Below are positions 19,487 through 29,004 of a stretch of 64,000 nucleotides of DNA, piece after piece. The notes under the pieces are model-generated. The model made no database searches and was not told the origin of the DNA. It saw only the letters and a program-made list of their open reading frames with translations. This stretch comes from Erwinia pyrifoliae DSM 12163 (GTDB lineage: Bacteria > Pseudomonadota > Gammaproteobacteria > Enterobacterales > Enterobacteriaceae). Position 1 is the first letter of the stretch. Every line of letters begins with the position of its first letter. Position numbers and translations under genes: made by a program. Location: assembly GCF_000026985.1 (NCBI RefSeq), contig NC_017390.1:3765448-3829447 (forward strand). Reading direction: 5' to 3'.

Positions 19487-20227
19487 TTAGTGAAAGTCCG
19501 GCCCAATCACATCAATACGATCGGTGCAGATCGCATCAACGCCCCAGTGCAGCAGCTCACGCGCGCGCTCGGGCTTGTTCACCGTATACGCCAGAATGCG
19601 CAAACCTGCCCGTTTCAACAGGGAAACGCGTTCTGCATTCAGCAGCCGGTGATTAAGATGGATAGAAGTACAGTCCAACGCCGAGGTCATCTCCTGCCAG
19701 TGCTCTTCCCATTGATCCAGCAGCAGTCCGCGCGGCAGTTCGGGTGCTGCCTGGCGTGCGGCTTCCAGCGCCTGAAAAGAGAATGATGACAGCAGCGGAG
19801 CCACCTGCCCCTGCCACATCACCCGCGCTGCCAGCGCCACCGCACGCCCGGTTTCGCTGTCCAGGCCGCTGGTCGGTTTAATTTCGATATTGGCCATCAG
19901 CCGGTGCTGACGACAGCGGGCGGCAACCCCGGCCAGCAGCGGCAAACGCTCTTCGCTGAACGCCTCGCCAAACCAGCTCCCGGCATCCAGCTGTATCAGC
20001 TTGTTCCACGGCAGTTGCCCCGCTATGCCCCAGCCATTGCTGGTACGATCGAGGGTATCATCGTGCAGCAGGAAGATTTCACCGTCCTGCGACAGCCTGG
20101 CATCAAACTCAATCATCCTGTGCCCCATCTGTGCACCAACGTCAATGGCGGCCAGCGTATTTTCCGGTGCCAGTTTGCCGCCGCCGCGATGAGCGACAAT
20201 CGGTGGGTATGGCCAGCTCACAGTCAT
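19487..20227 (-). CDS. ugpQ: Cytosolic glycerophosphodiester phosphodiesterase UgpQ
   Basis: 246 residues (E. coli 247) of the GDPD family. The signature begins [18 protein letters not shown], with catalytic His in AHRGG and FLLHDD, and metal ligands in NIEIKP. It hydrolyses glycerophosphodiesters to glycerol-3-phosphate and alcohol. In E. coli it works on substrates imported by UgpBAEC; here the transporter genes are wrecked. Its ATG overlaps the stop of the ugpC remnant (TAATG). It may now serve internally generated substrates. Confidence 0.96.
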   Translation of the reverse strand: MTVSWPYPPIVAHRGGGKLAPENTLAAIDVGAQMGHRMIEFDARLSQDGEIFLLHDDTLDRTSNGWGIAGQLPWNKLIQLDAGSWFGEAFSEERLPLLAGVAARCRQHRLMANIEIKPTSGLDSETGRAVALAARVMWQGQVAPLLSSFSFQALEAARQAAPELPRGLLLDQWEEHWQEMTSALDCTSIHLNHRLLNAERVSLLKRAGLRILAYTVNKPERARELLHWGVDAICTDRIDVIGPDFH

Positions 20228-20481
20228 TATTCTATCCGTTGTTGGTTTTCATCAAAAAAGTGCAGCGATCGCGGCGGCAGATACAGCCACAGGTTGCTGC
20301 CCATCGGCGGGCGCAGCGAGTGCGGCAGGCGTACCACCAGCGGGATGCCGCCCAGCCGGCCGTGGACGAGGTTATCCGCCCCCAGCATTTCCAGCGTCTC
20401 TACCACCAGCCTGCCGCCGTCCTGCTTTGAGGGTAGTTCAATATGCTCCGGGCGGATCCCTTCAGTATAAGGGAGCGGATC
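20227..20481 (-). pseudogene. ugpC: ugpC remnant (C-terminal end only)
   Basis: About 80 codons encode the C-terminal regulatory domain of the glycerol-3-phosphate ABC transporter ATPase: [61 protein letters not shown]. The Walker A, signature and Walker B motifs are all missing. It abuts the end of the ugpB remnant, so one deletion removed the rest of ugpB, ugpA, ugpE and most of ugpC. Confidence 0.9.
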
Positions 20482-20795
20482 TTAGTTTAACATCTGGCGG
20501 GTGGCAATATCCGCGCCCGGATGCTGCTGACAGAACCCCTGCCGTTTGGCCAGATCGTAAGCGGCGGTGATGATCGGCAGATAGCCGGTTTTCTGGTGCC
20601 ATTCGGCTGCCCTATCCGGCTGGGCGAGGAACTGCATAAACTCGGCGACGCCTTTACAGGTGGGGACGATGCGGTAGTCAGGGTGCGTTTCATTAAAGCG
20701 GGTCGCCAGCGCATTTACCTCTACCCCCAGTTCACCCTCCATTGAGTGCCAGAAAGGAATGTCGGTGGCGGCCAGCGCACTGGTACTGAAAGGCC
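20482..20795 (-). pseudogene. ugpB: ugpB remnant with internal and 3' deletions
   Basis: The frame holds the mature N-terminus of the glycerol-3-phosphate binding protein ([35 protein letters not shown]). It is joined directly to a segment near the C-terminus ([46 protein letters not shown]), so roughly 270 residues are gone. A stop after MLN meets ugpC sequence. Upstream, a signal-peptide-like [12 protein letters not shown] sits in a different frame, a further frameshift. Confidence 0.9.
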
Positions 20796-21242
20796 AGTCC
20801 AGGTATCAGGCTAAGTGCATGGTGACGGAATGATAAAGATGGATTGTCGGTTTCCTGTACCCGCTGTTCTAAGGCGCGAAGACGCACATTGCTGTCATTT
20901 GCAGGTAACATGACACGGGGAAATGAAAGAAACATAACGTTTGTATGAACGGGGGGTGACGGTGAGTCCTGACCTGGCTCAGTATTTTCGCCCGATGGTT
21001 AGAACTTCGTAGAGCAACGAGCGCCTCTCTTTACAAAGCTCGTAGCCCTTTTGTTCCCTGCTAAAAGAGACGACAGGAGATACGCTGAAAGCGGCGCGTT
21101 GCAGACACAAAAAAACCGCCCTGGAAGGCGGTTCTTTTGTGCGGCGATAAGGCCTGGAAACTTCAGCCGCGTACCATATAGACTGGTAACTTGACTCGGG
21201 TATTTTAGCCGAATAACGTGTTAAACAGCTGCTTTTTTTGAA
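20796..21242. other. Region upstream of the ugpB remnant
   Basis: No gene I can support. Near the ugp side is a TGTCAT-N11-ATGACA dyad (20893-20915), possibly the relic of a PhoB-type ugp control site, though the spacing does not fit a canonical Pho box. A minus-strand frame at 20979-21257 crosses a strong terminator and is doubtful as a whole. Its last part (EQKGYELCKERRSLLYEVL, then TIGRKY) looks protein-like and may be the end of a decayed gene. Confidence 0.4.
21108..21134 (-). terminator. Strong terminator hairpin in the small island
   Basis: On the minus strand AACCGCC-TTCCAG-GGCGGTT is followed by TTTTT. On the plus strand the same stem is followed by CTTTT, so it could work in both directions. 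No intact gene ends right before it, so it may end an unannotated RNA (see findings). Confidence 0.8.
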
Positions 21243-21250
21243 TAGAAAAT

Positions 21251-21439
21251 CTAACAATTCTGCGAAGTCAGGCCAGTGATAACAGCCTTAATCAAAACAA
21301 CAAGTTCTTCCTCGGCTATTTCGTTAATCTCCTTTCCAGGATACAAAGCTGGGAGCATGCCTTTAGCGAAGCTCTCCAATTCCATGTTATAACCAAGAAC
21401 CAAAGCGTCCTGGTAAAGGTCAATTAGCTGATTTTTCAT
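21251..21439 (-). CDS. Small acidic protein of unknown function
   Basis: 62 residues, beginning MKNQLIDLYQDALVLGYN, with an acidic helical middle (GKEINEIAEEELVVLIKAV). AAGGAT lies seven bases before the ATG, which supports translation. I recognise no family. It follows the membrane-protein gene at 21543-21722 on the same strand after about 100 bp, in the same small non-conserved island between ugpB and livF. Confidence 0.5.
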   Translation of the reverse strand: MKNQLIDLYQDALVLGYNMELESFAKGMLPALYPGKEINEIAEEELVVLIKAVITGLTSQNC

Positions 21440-21542
21440 TTAGATCCTTCCATATTTAGTACATAAATCTTTTTATTAAACCGATTTACCTTACGCATCA
21501 GGTGTTATTCCTTTGCAATAAGGCGTACTTCCAGTAAACCAG

Positions 21543-21722
21543 CTATTTCCAGCGAGAAACAACCCATATGATTACCAGCGTAAAGAGTGCCGTAGTGCCC
21601 CATGCATAGTCGGGCCAGAACATACCGCCTGACGCAGCGAAAGCAATAATAAGCAGGGCACAAATGACAATGCTGGCAAGGTATCGTAGCTGCCAAGCCA
21701 GCCATCTTTTAAAAAAATTCAT
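21543..21722 (-). CDS. 59-residue two-helix membrane protein, paralogue of 16823-17005
   Basis: Start MNFFKRWLAWQLRYLASIVI at 21722, then two hydrophobic segments (ICALLIIAFAASGGMFW and TTALFTLVIIWVV) with a conserved FWPDYAWG link, ending SRWK. Aligned with the 60-residue protein in the ggt insertion it shares FFK-WL--QLRY-ASI/T, ALLII-F, FWP--AW-TA. No unknown large gene precedes it here. Longer overlapping frames on this strand are out of phase. Confidence 0.6.
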   Translation of the reverse strand: MNFFKRWLAWQLRYLASIVICALLIIAFAASGGMFWPDYAWGTTALFTLVIIWVVSRWK

Positions 21723-21822
21723 TGAATCATCCGAATCACGAAAGCGACACTGCAGGTCAGGGGGTCAGATAAACCCTTCCCCCTTCCCTGACAGACATCA
21801 CCAGCGCAAACTGCCCGCCCGA

Positions 21823-22536
21823 TCATCCCCCCAAATAGGCGCTTCTTACCGCTTCATTGGCTAACAGCGCCGCGCCGCTGTCTTCCAGCACCACACGACC
21901 GTTTTCCAGCACGTAGCCCCGGTCGGCCAGCTTCAGCGCCTGGTTAGCATTCTGCTCGACAAGGAAAATGGTCATGCCCTCCTGACGTAACTGTTCGATG
22001 GTGTCAAAAATCTGCTGAATGATGATCGGTGCCAGCCCCAGCGATGGCTCATCCAGCAGCAGCAGGCGCGGCTGGCTCATCAGCGCCCGGCCAATCGCCA
22101 GCATCTGCTGCTCGCCGCCGGACATGGTTCCGGCACGCTGGACACGGCGCTCATACAGCCGGGGAAACAGCTCATAGACGCGCCGGATACGCTGCTGATA
22201 CTGCTGGCGTTCGGCAAAGAAACCGCCCATCGCCAGGTTCTCTTCCACCGTCATGCGGGCAAAGACGCGGCGGCCCTCCGGGACAATAGCAATCGCCTCG
22301 CGCATAATGCGCGCCGTCTGCCAGTCGGTGATATCCTTACCATCAAAGGTAATCGCCCCCTGCGAGGCGCGCGGTTCACCACACAGGGTGCCGAGGATGG
22401 TGGTTTTACCCGCCCCGTTAGCGCCTATCAGCGTGACAATTTCGCCCTGACGGATATGCAGGTTAACGTTATGTAGCGCCTGGATTTTACCGTAGTGCGC
22501 GCTGACGTCCTTCAGCGATAACATTGCATCACTCAT
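21823..22536 (-). CDS. livF: Branched-chain amino-acid ABC transporter ATPase LivF
   Basis: 237 residues, the E. coli length. Walker A GANGAGKTTILG, signature MSGGEQQMLAIGRALM, Walker B LLLLDEPSLGLA. With LivG it forms the ATPase pair of the high-affinity Leu/Ile/Val importer on the inner face of the membrane. It starts one base after the livG stop. Confidence 0.97.
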   Translation of the reverse strand: MSDAMLSLKDVSAHYGKIQALHNVNLHIRQGEIVTLIGANGAGKTTILGTLCGEPRASQGAITFDGKDITDWQTARIMREAIAIVPEGRRVFARMTVEENLAMGGFFAERQQYQQRIRRVYELFPRLYERRVQRAGTMSGGEQQMLAIGRALMSQPRLLLLDEPSLGLAPIIIQQIFDTIEQLRQEGMTIFLVEQNANQALKLADRGYVLENGRVVLEDSGAALLANEAVRSAYLGG

Positions 22537-22537
22537 G

Positions 22538-23305
22538 TTATGCCTCCCCCAGATAAGCGCGGATCACATCCGGGTTTTCGCGGATCTCTTCCGGCGTACC
22601 GTTGGCCAGCGGCGTGCCCTGATTCACCACGTAGATGCGGTCTGAAATACCCATTACCAGTTTCATATCGTGTTCAATTAACAGTATCGAGACCTTGTGT
22701 TGCTCGCGCAGCTCGGCGATCAGCTCGTCCAGCTCGTGGGTCTCTTTCGGGTTAAGCCCCGCCGCCGGTTCATCCAGCATCAGGATTTGTGGGCGGGTCA
22801 CCATGCAGCGGGCAATCTCCAGACGGCGCTGCTGCCCGTAGGCAAGATTACCGGCCTGGCGGTTGGCCAGCGCCAGCAGCCCGACGCGATCCAGCCAGCT
22901 TGCCGCGCGCTCCAGCGCATCGTTTTCCGCATGGCGGAAGGCCGGGGTTTTCAGCAGGCCGGAAAACACGCCGCTTTTCAGGTGCTGATGCTGGGCTACC
23001 AGCAGGTTTTCAATCACCGTCATTTCACGGAACAGGCGCACATGCTGGAAGGTACGCACAATACCCATCCGCGCAATCTTCTGCCCCGGCAGGCCCGCCA
23101 GCTGCTGGTCACCCAGCCGGATCGAGCCGCCCGTCGGGCGATAGAACCCGGTAAGGCAGTTAAACACCGTGGTTTTTCCGGCACCGTTCGGGCCAATCAG
23201 CGAGACGATCTCCTGCGGGTGCAGCGCCAGTTCGACGTTATTCACCGCCAGCAGACCACCAAAGCGCATCTTCAGACCCTCAACGGCTAACAAAGGCTGG
23301 CTCAT
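22538..23305 (-). CDS. livG: Branched-chain amino-acid ABC transporter ATPase LivG
   Basis: 255 residues. Walker [13 protein letters not shown], signature [16 protein letters not shown] (the Tyr variant typical of LivG), Walker [15 protein letters not shown]. Its ATG overlaps the livM stop. Partner of LivF in the liv operon. Confidence 0.97.
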   Translation of the reverse strand: MSQPLLAVEGLKMRFGGLLAVNNVELALHPQEIVSLIGPNGAGKTTVFNCLTGFYRPTGGSIRLGDQQLAGLPGQKIARMGIVRTFQHVRLFREMTVIENLLVAQHQHLKSGVFSGLLKTPAFRHAENDALERAASWLDRVGLLALANRQAGNLAYGQQRRLEIARCMVTRPQILMLDEPAAGLNPKETHELDELIAELREQHKVSILLIEHDMKLVMGISDRIYVVNQGTPLANGTPEEIRENPDVIRAYLGEA

Positions 23306-24576
23306 GGCTGTTCTCCCTGCTGCGCCTGCTTCAACTTCAGGTGTGGACGTTTCATCGGCAGCAGCCCCTGCGGACGCCAGATCATCATCAACACCATCAG
23401 GCCACCGAGTACCAGCATGCTGTATTCGTTAAGGTCACGCATCAGCTCGCGCGATACCACCAGCAGCACGGCAGCAAGGATCACCGCAAACTGCGACCCC
23501 ATCCCGCCCAGCACCACGATCGCCAGCACAAAAGCGGACTCGGCAAAGGTGAAGGACTCCGGGCTGACAAAGCCCTGGCGCGCGGCAAACAGGCTACCGG
23601 CGAAACCAGCAAAGGCGGCGCTGATGGTAAAGGCGGTCAGTTTAATCCGCGTCGGGCTGAGGCCCAGCGAGCGACAGGCGATCTCATCTTCGCGCAGCGC
23701 TTCCCAGGCGCGGCCCAGCGGCATACGCAGCAGGCGGTTGATCACAAACAGGGTTAGCACCACCAGCAGCAGCGCCACCAGATACAGGAAGATAATTCTG
23801 TCGCCCGGATCGTACTCCAGACCAAAGAAGTGGTGGAAGGTGTCCCAGCCGCCGTCGCGCACGCTGCGGTTGAATTCCAGCCCAAAGAAGGTCGGTTTAG
23901 GGATCTGGCTGATGCCGTTTGGCCCACCGGTTATTTCGGTATTGTTGAGCAGCAAAATGCGCACGATTTCACCAAAGCCAAGCGTCACAATCGCCAGGTA
24001 GTCACCGCGCAGACGCAGCACCGGGAAACCGAGCAGCAGGCCAAAAGCCGCCGCGACCAGCCCCGCCAGCGGCAGGCACTGCCAGAAACCCAGACCGTAA
24101 TAATGATTTAACAGCGCAAAGGTATAAGCGCCGATAGCATAGAAGCCGCCGTAGCCAAGCACCAGCAGCCCGGAGAGGCCTACCACCACATTCAGCCCCA
24201 GCCCCAGCATGACGTAAATCAGCGTCAGGGTGGCAATATCCACCGTGCCGCGTGAGACCAGAAACGGCCACAGTACAGCGGCAACGACCAGCGCCAGCAG
24301 CAGCAGTTTTTGCTTCACGGTTGAACCATCAATACCCGGCAGCATCAGCGCCGGGGCGGACACTTTTTTCAGGCCGCTTTGCAATAATGGGCGCAGCAGC
24401 TGGAACAGGAACACCACGCCGCAGCCGAGGGCGATCCAGTTCCAGCGCACCTCTCCGGCGTTATTCACCACCAGATGCGTGCCGTCAAGGTTCAGGCGCA
24501 GCCCCATAAAGAACGCCGCCAGCACCAGCAGCATCAGTGCCGATGCTACGGCATTAAGCAGATGGAGCTTTTTCAT
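23302..24576 (-). CDS. livM: Branched-chain amino-acid permease LivM
   Basis: 424 residues (E. coli 425), very hydrophobic, with about ten membrane segments and the permease-ATPase coupling region [19 protein letters not shown] near residue 320. Its N-terminal extension of about 90 residues is normal for LivM. It overlaps livH by four bases and livG by four bases. It forms the membrane channel with LivH. Confidence 0.96.
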   Translation of the reverse strand: MKKLHLLNAVASALMLLVLAAFFMGLRLNLDGTHLVVNNAGEVRWNWIALGCGVVFLFQLLRPLLQSGLKKVSAPALMLPGIDGSTVKQKLLLLALVVAAVLWPFLVSRGTVDIATLTLIYVMLGLGLNVVVGLSGLLVLGYGGFYAIGAYTFALLNHYYGLGFWQCLPLAGLVAAAFGLLLGFPVLRLRGDYLAIVTLGFGEIVRILLLNNTEITGGPNGISQIPKPTFFGLEFNRSVRDGGWDTFHHFFGLEYDPGDRIIFLYLVALLLVVLTLFVINRLLRMPLGRAWEALREDEIACRSLGLSPTRIKLTAFTISAAFAGFAGSLFAARQGFVSPESFTFAESAFVLAIVVLGGMGSQFAVILAAVLLVVSRELMRDLNEYSMLVLGGLMVLMMIWRPQGLLPMKRPHLKLKQAQQGEQP

Positions 24577-25499
24577 ACTTTCTCAACCTCCGGACGCCCG
24601 AGGATGCCGGTTGGCATCACCAGCAACACCACAATCAGCAGCGCAAATGACACCACGTCTTTGTATTCAGTACTGAGATAGGCGGAGGTGAGCGCTTCGG
24701 CAATGCCGAGGATCAGCCCGCCCAGCATAGCGCCGGGAATACTGCCAATGCCGCCAAGCACCGCGGCGGTAAAGGCTTTCATCCCGGCCAAAAAGCCGAT
24801 ATAGGGGTTGATCACCCCGTAGAACTGACCCAGCAGCACCCCGGCCACCGCCGCCATTGCCGCGCCGATAACAAAAGTGAGCGAGATCACGCGGTCGGTG
24901 TTAATCCCCAGCAGGCTGGCCATTTTCAGGTCTTCCGCACAGGCGCGACAGGCGCGACCCATACGCGAATAGCGGATAAACACCGTCAGCGCCAGCATGG
25001 CAAGGAAAGTGACTCCCCAAATCACCAGCTGCATGGTGGAGATAGTGGCGGCGAAGCCGTTACTGACGCCCAGCGTCCACTGTCCGGCCACCAGGCTTGG
25101 CAGCGCCAAATCGCGCGATCCCTGCGTCAGGCTGACGTAATTTTGCAGGAAGATCGACATGCCGATCGCCGAGATCAGGGCGATCAGGCGCTTAGAGGAT
25201 CGTACCGGCTTATACGCCACGCGCTCAATGCTCCAGCCGTAGCAGGAAGCAATGACCACCGCGACCACGAAGCCGCAGCCAATCAGCAGCCAGCTGGTAT
25301 CAATGCCCATCATCATCAGCGCTGCAATGACGATAAACGAGACGTAACTGCCGATCATATACACTTCGCCGTGGGCGAAATTGATCATGCCGATGATGCC
25401 GTACACCATCGTGTAACCAATGGCGATCAGCGCATAGGTGCTGCCCAACGTGACGCCGTTGAACATTTGCTGCAGGAAGTAGAGAAACTGCTCGGACAT
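24573..25499 (-). CDS. livH: Branched-chain amino-acid permease LivH
   Basis: 308 residues, identical in length to E. coli LivH. It begins [20 protein letters not shown] and has many membrane helices and the coupling segment [18 protein letters not shown]. It lies 87 bp after livK, separated by a terminator/attenuator hairpin, so it is probably expressed at a lower level than the binding protein. Confidence 0.97.
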   Translation of the reverse strand: MSEQFLYFLQQMFNGVTLGSTYALIAIGYTMVYGIIGMINFAHGEVYMIGSYVSFIVIAALMMMGIDTSWLLIGCGFVVAVVIASCYGWSIERVAYKPVRSSKRLIALISAIGMSIFLQNYVSLTQGSRDLALPSLVAGQWTLGVSNGFAATISTMQLVIWGVTFLAMLALTVFIRYSRMGRACRACAEDLKMASLLGINTDRVISLTFVIGAAMAAVAGVLLGQFYGVINPYIGFLAGMKAFTAAVLGGIGSIPGAMLGGLILGIAEALTSAYLSTEYKDVVSFALLIVVLLVMPTGILGRPEVEKV

Positions 25500-25533
25500 A
25501 CTTTAAACCCTTTACCTGTCCCCTTTGGGGGTA

Positions 25534-25565
25534 ACAAAAACGCCCGGCGCAGTTCACCGGGCGTT
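25534..25565 (-). terminator. Hairpin between livK and livH (partial terminator)
   Basis: The minus strand reads AACGCCCGG-TGAACTGCG-CCGGGCGTT then TTTGTT: a perfect 9-bp stem with a U tract, 22 bp after the livK stop and before livH. Read-through would set the excess of binding protein over membrane subunits. Confidence 0.82.
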
Positions 25566-25586
25566 ATTGCCAGAAATAACCCGGCT

Positions 25587-26702
25587 TTACTTAACGGCGT
25601 CTGAAGAGCCGTCCGCGTGCCATTTGAAGACGCCAAACTCGAAGCCTTTCAGATCGCCCTTCTCGTTCCAGCTCAGGTCGCCCATGACGGTCGGCACCGT
25701 TGCGCCTTCTTTAAGGTTCTTCACAATGTCTGCTGGCTCTTCGCTTTTGCTACGCTCCATGCCAGCCGTCAGGGACTGCAATGCGGCATAGGTGGTCCAG
25801 ACAAACGGCCCGGTTGGGTTTTGCTTTTTCGCTTTCAGCGCATCGACGATGGCCTGGTTCGCCGGAACCTGGTCATAGCGTTTTGGCAGCGTCACCAGCA
25901 TGCCTTCCGAAGCCGCTCCGGCAATGTTGGACAGGGAAGAGTTACCCACACCTTCCGGGCCCATAAACTGGGTTTTCAGGCCAGCGGCGCGCGCCTGGCG
26001 CAGGATCTGCCCCATTTCCGGGTAGTAACCGCCAAAATAGACAAAATCGACGTTCTCTTTCTTCAGGCGTGCCACCAGCGTTGAGAAGTCTTTATCACCG
26101 GCGGTGATACCCTCAAACATCACCACGTTGCCGCCCGCTTTCTTCAGGCTGTCCTGCACCGAACGCGCCAGGCCTTCGCCGTACTGCTGCTTGTCGTGAA
26201 CCACGGCAATGCGCTGTGGCTTCACTGCGCTAAGAATGTATCTGGCAGCGGTTGGCCCCTGGTCAGAATCGAGACCGGTGGTGCGCATAATCAGTTTATA
26301 ACTACGGGTAGTGAGATCCGGCGCGGTGGCGGCCGGCGTGATCATCAGCACGCCTTCATCTTCATAGATGTCTGATGCGGGCTGCGTGGAAGAGGAACAC
26401 AAATGGCCAATCACATAACGGATGCCGTCATTGATCACCTTGTTAGCTATCGCGACCGCCTGTTTTGGATCGCAGGCATCGTCGTATTCCACGCCAACCA
26501 GCTTATTGCCGTTTACGCCGCCTTTGGCGTTAATATCCGCAATCGCCTGTTTGGCACCGGTGAACTCCATATCACCATACTGCGCCACCGGGCCGGACAT
26601 CGCGCCAACAATCGCCACCTTAACGTCCTTAGCCAACGCCGCCTGGCTGATGATCAGTGCCATACAGCCTGCCAGTAACGCATGACCTTTAGAGATTTTC
26701 AT
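25587..26702 (-). CDS. livK: Branched-chain amino-acid/leucine binding protein LivK/LivJ type
   Basis: The start at 26702 ([13 protein letters not shown]) gives 371 residues with a signal peptide ending [13 protein letters not shown]; the longer frame upstream is not supported. [21 protein letters not shown] and [18 protein letters not shown] segments are typical, with the conserved disulfide Cys pair (DACDP and GHLCSS). It is the only binding protein here, where E. coli has livK and livJ around panM. By adjacency to livH it is LivK, but its specificity could be broader. Confidence 0.93.
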   Translation of the reverse strand: MKISKGHALLAGCMALIISQAALAKDVKVAIVGAMSGPVAQYGDMEFTGAKQAIADINAKGGVNGNKLVGVEYDDACDPKQAVAIANKVINDGIRYVIGHLCSSSTQPASDIYEDEGVLMITPAATAPDLTTRSYKLIMRTTGLDSDQGPTAARYILSAVKPQRIAVVHDKQQYGEGLARSVQDSLKKAGGNVVMFEGITAGDKDFSTLVARLKKENVDFVYFGGYYPEMGQILRQARAAGLKTQFMGPEGVGNSSLSNIAGAASEGMLVTLPKRYDQVPANQAIVDALKAKKQNPTGPFVWTTYAALQSLTAGMERSKSEEPADIVKNLKEGATVPTVMGDLSWNEKGDLKGFEFGVFKWHADGSSDAVK

Positions 26703-27195
26703 CCTTACTACCCCACCTGTTGTGTTTGCGCCCTTGGAGCCTGAAACCGCAGCAGCAATGACAGCATGTATCACCCCGGAAATTGACGTTCAATGCTGCC
26801 GGAGATGCCGCCTTGCTGCGGAGCGAAGCTGTAGGGTCATTTATTATTTGCCGTTAAATCCGCGATAACGCTTTGTGTTTTAGAGGGTTAACGTGAATTA
26901 CCGGATTTTTTGTCAATATACCTTTGATTTCAGGTTATTAAACAGGAATTTTCTGCTGTAAATCAACCTTCCATTTGAGTATGCAGTGGGGATAACAGGA
27001 TAATCTACTGATATAAACGGTGGTATTTTAGCCATCTCTACAGCTAATTATGCTGGCGAAATAGCAACCAATATGGGTTTACTCGGTAAATCTTCTTACC
27101 TCCCGCAGATCGCCTTGTTTTGGTACGGAAAACAAAAGCGCTAAAGTTCGATCAACTTCGTTACAATATGCCTTTCCTCAGCACCGGATTATTCG
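26703..27195. other. Intergenic region between livK and panM
   Basis: About 490 bp that hold the divergent promoters of the liv operon and panM. The stretch is relatively AT-rich around 26870-27110. E. coli has livJ near panM; no trace of a second binding-protein gene is visible here. I could not pick a promoter with confidence. Confidence 0.6.
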
Positions 27196-27600
27196 ATGAA
27201 ACTGACTATCATCCGCCTGCAACAGTTGTCCGAGCAGGATCGCAGCGACTTAAAGAAAATCTGGCCGCAGGCCGATATGGATACGCTGGCCGCACGGCTG
27301 GATGAACAGCATCAGCTGTACGCGGCACGTTTTAATGACCGCCTGCTGGCGGCTGTTAAGGTGCTGATATCAGGTACACAGGCAAGCATGTCGCGGCTGG
27401 AAGTCCGTGAGGTGACGCGCAGACGTGGCGTCGGCTTATATCTGCTAGAGGAAACGCTGACGCAGAATCCGCGCATTCAGCACTGGTCGATTTGCGCAGA
27501 CGGCACATCAGATCTTGTTGTTATCGCCAGCTTTATGAAGAGCGCCGGGTTCGTTCGCCAGGCAGATGAATGGGTTTATGGCTGGCAGAAGAGAGGATAG
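27196..27600 (+). CDS. panM: PanD maturation factor PanM (PanZ, GNAT fold)
   Basis: 134 residues (E. coli 127) starting MKLTIIRLQQLSEQD. It has the GNAT core with the acetyl-CoA loop VREVTRRRGVGLYLLEE. PanM binds the aspartate decarboxylase precursor PanD with acetyl-CoA, triggers its self-cleavage and so controls beta-alanine and coenzyme A synthesis. It sits between liv and rpoH as in E. coli. There is no strong Shine-Dalgarno sequence before the ATG. Confidence 0.92.
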   Translation: MKLTIIRLQQLSEQDRSDLKKIWPQADMDTLAARLDEQHQLYAARFNDRLLAAVKVLISGTQASMSRLEVREVTRRRGVGLYLLEETLTQNPRIQHWSICADGTSDLVVIASFMKSAGFVRQADEWVYGWQKRG

Positions 27601-27760
27601 CTAATTTGAGAGGGAAGAAGGCTGACGCAAGGCTTTTCCGCACGACCAGAGAAATCTATGGCTCCGTCATTTTTACCACGCTGATTTTTGATTAATGCTG
27701 GCTTTCCTGCATCTGTCCGACGTCACTATGGAGGAGCGCCCGCGCCTTGCTGAGCCTTAG

Positions 27761-27800
27761 AAAAAGAACCACCCTGCCAGCTTACCGCTCTCAGGGTGGT
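27761..27800 (-). terminator. Terminator of rpoH
   Basis: The minus strand reads ACCACCCTG, a 15-base loop, CAGGGTGGT, then TCTTTTTC, about 65 bp after the rpoH stop. Confidence 0.8.
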
Positions 27801-27862
27801 GGGTAGCATCTCATTAACCGCCCTTGCAGGCGATTTTTCATGCTCAGACAGCAGCGGCGTCG

Positions 27863-28717
27863 TTACGCTTCGATAGCCACGCGCAGTTTTTTCATTGCGT
27901 TCTTTTCCAGCTGGCGCACACGCTCGGCAGAAACACCGTACTGGTCGGCCAGCTCCTGCAGCGTGGTTTTGTTGTCATCGTCCAGCCAGCGGGCGCGGAT
28001 AATATGCTGGCTGCGTTCGTCCAGCCCCTGCATCGCATCGTTCAGCTTATCGGCGGCGTGATCTTCCCAGTTATCTTCCTCAATGCCGTTGGCAAAGTCA
28101 GAGGACTTATCCTGCAGATAGAGCATCGGTGCCATTGAACGGCCTTCGCCCTCGTCATCAGGCGTTGGGTCAAAAGTCATATCCTGGGCGGCCATGCGCG
28201 ATTCCATTTCACGCACGTCTTTACTGCTGACACCCAGCTCGCGTGCCACCATTTCCACCTCATCCTGGTTAAACCAGCCTAAACGCTGCTTGGCTTTACG
28301 CAGATTGAAGAACAGCTTGCGCTGTGCTTTGGTAGTGGCGACCTTCACGATGCGCCAGTTGCGCAGTACGTACTCGTGGATTTCGGCTTTGATCCAGTGC
28401 ACGGCAAAGGAAACCAGGCGCACGCCCACTTCCGGGTTAAAACGGCGCACGGCTTTCATCAGGCCGATGTTGCCTTCCTGAATCAGGTCTGCCTGTGGCA
28501 ACCCGTATCCGGAGTAATTACGAGCGACATGAACAACAAAGCGCAGGTGAGACAGGATCAGCGTTTTAGCTGCTTCCAGACAGCCCTGGTAATGCAGCCG
28601 TTCAGCCAACGCTTTTTCCTCTTCTGCCGTCAGCATAGGCCAGGCATTAGCCGCCCGGATGTAGGAATCCAGGTTGCCTAAAGGAGCAATAGCTAAAGTT
28701 TGCATTTCTTTGGTCAT
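27863..28717 (-). CDS. rpoH: Heat-shock sigma factor RpoH (sigma-32)
   Basis: 284 residues, the E. coli length. Region 2 holds [16 protein letters not shown], the RpoH box is [13 protein letters not shown] (residues about 130-142), and region 4 ends with the helix-turn-helix [21 protein letters not shown]. It directs RNA polymerase to chaperone and protease promoters. In E. coli its mRNA is a thermosensor and its promoters are DnaA-controlled; perfect and near DnaA boxes lie upstream here. It follows ftsX as a separate unit. Confidence 0.98.
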   Translation of the reverse strand: MTKEMQTLAIAPLGNLDSYIRAANAWPMLTAEEEKALAERLHYQGCLEAAKTLILSHLRFVVHVARNYSGYGLPQADLIQEGNIGLMKAVRRFNPEVGVRLVSFAVHWIKAEIHEYVLRNWRIVKVATTKAQRKLFFNLRKAKQRLGWFNQDEVEMVARELGVSSKDVREMESRMAAQDMTFDPTPDDEGEGRSMAPMLYLQDKSSDFANGIEEDNWEDHAADKLNDAMQGLDERSQHIIRARWLDDDNKTTLQELADQYGVSAERVRQLEKNAMKKLRVAIEA

Positions 28718-28852
28718 TCAAACCCTCTCTTTGTTATGCATGATTGCGGTGTCGATCCCTGAACCGCCCATAAGATTACGTGAACAGACAGCAAAATTAA
28801 ACACAATCTGTGCTAACGGCTTAACCATTTACTTTCCATTAAGACGTCGAAG

Positions 28853-28884
28853 TTATCCACAAGTTCAATCTTACCGGTGGATAT
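28853..28884. promoter_or_regulatory. DnaA boxes in the rpoH promoter region
   Basis: TTATCCACA at 28853-28861 is a perfect DnaA box. GGTGGATAT at 28876-28884 is an opposite-strand box matching 7 of 9. They lie about 135-170 bp upstream of rpoH, comparable to the DnaA-controlled rpoH promoters of E. coli. Confidence 0.65.
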
Positions 28885-29004
28885 TTTATAAACTGCATGG
28901 AGGCGTGCGGGAATAACCGGGAGAAGTAACAGGCTGGCGACCTTCCTCTGCGGCACGTCTTCACGCAGCAGAGGAAGATTATAGCAAAAAATGATGTGAA
29001 AGAA

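Noticed and set aside
20893-20915. Pho box of ugpB
   Set aside because: The TGTCAT/ATGACA arms are inverted, not the direct repeats with 11-bp period that PhoB uses.
20979-21257. 92-residue minus-strand frame
   Set aside because: It passes through a strong terminator hairpin and has no recognisable start region; only its last part may be a relic.
28920-28975. Terminator of ftsX
   Set aside because: CTTCCTCTGC/GCAGAGGAAG forms a good stem but has no U tract on the ftsX strand; role unclear.
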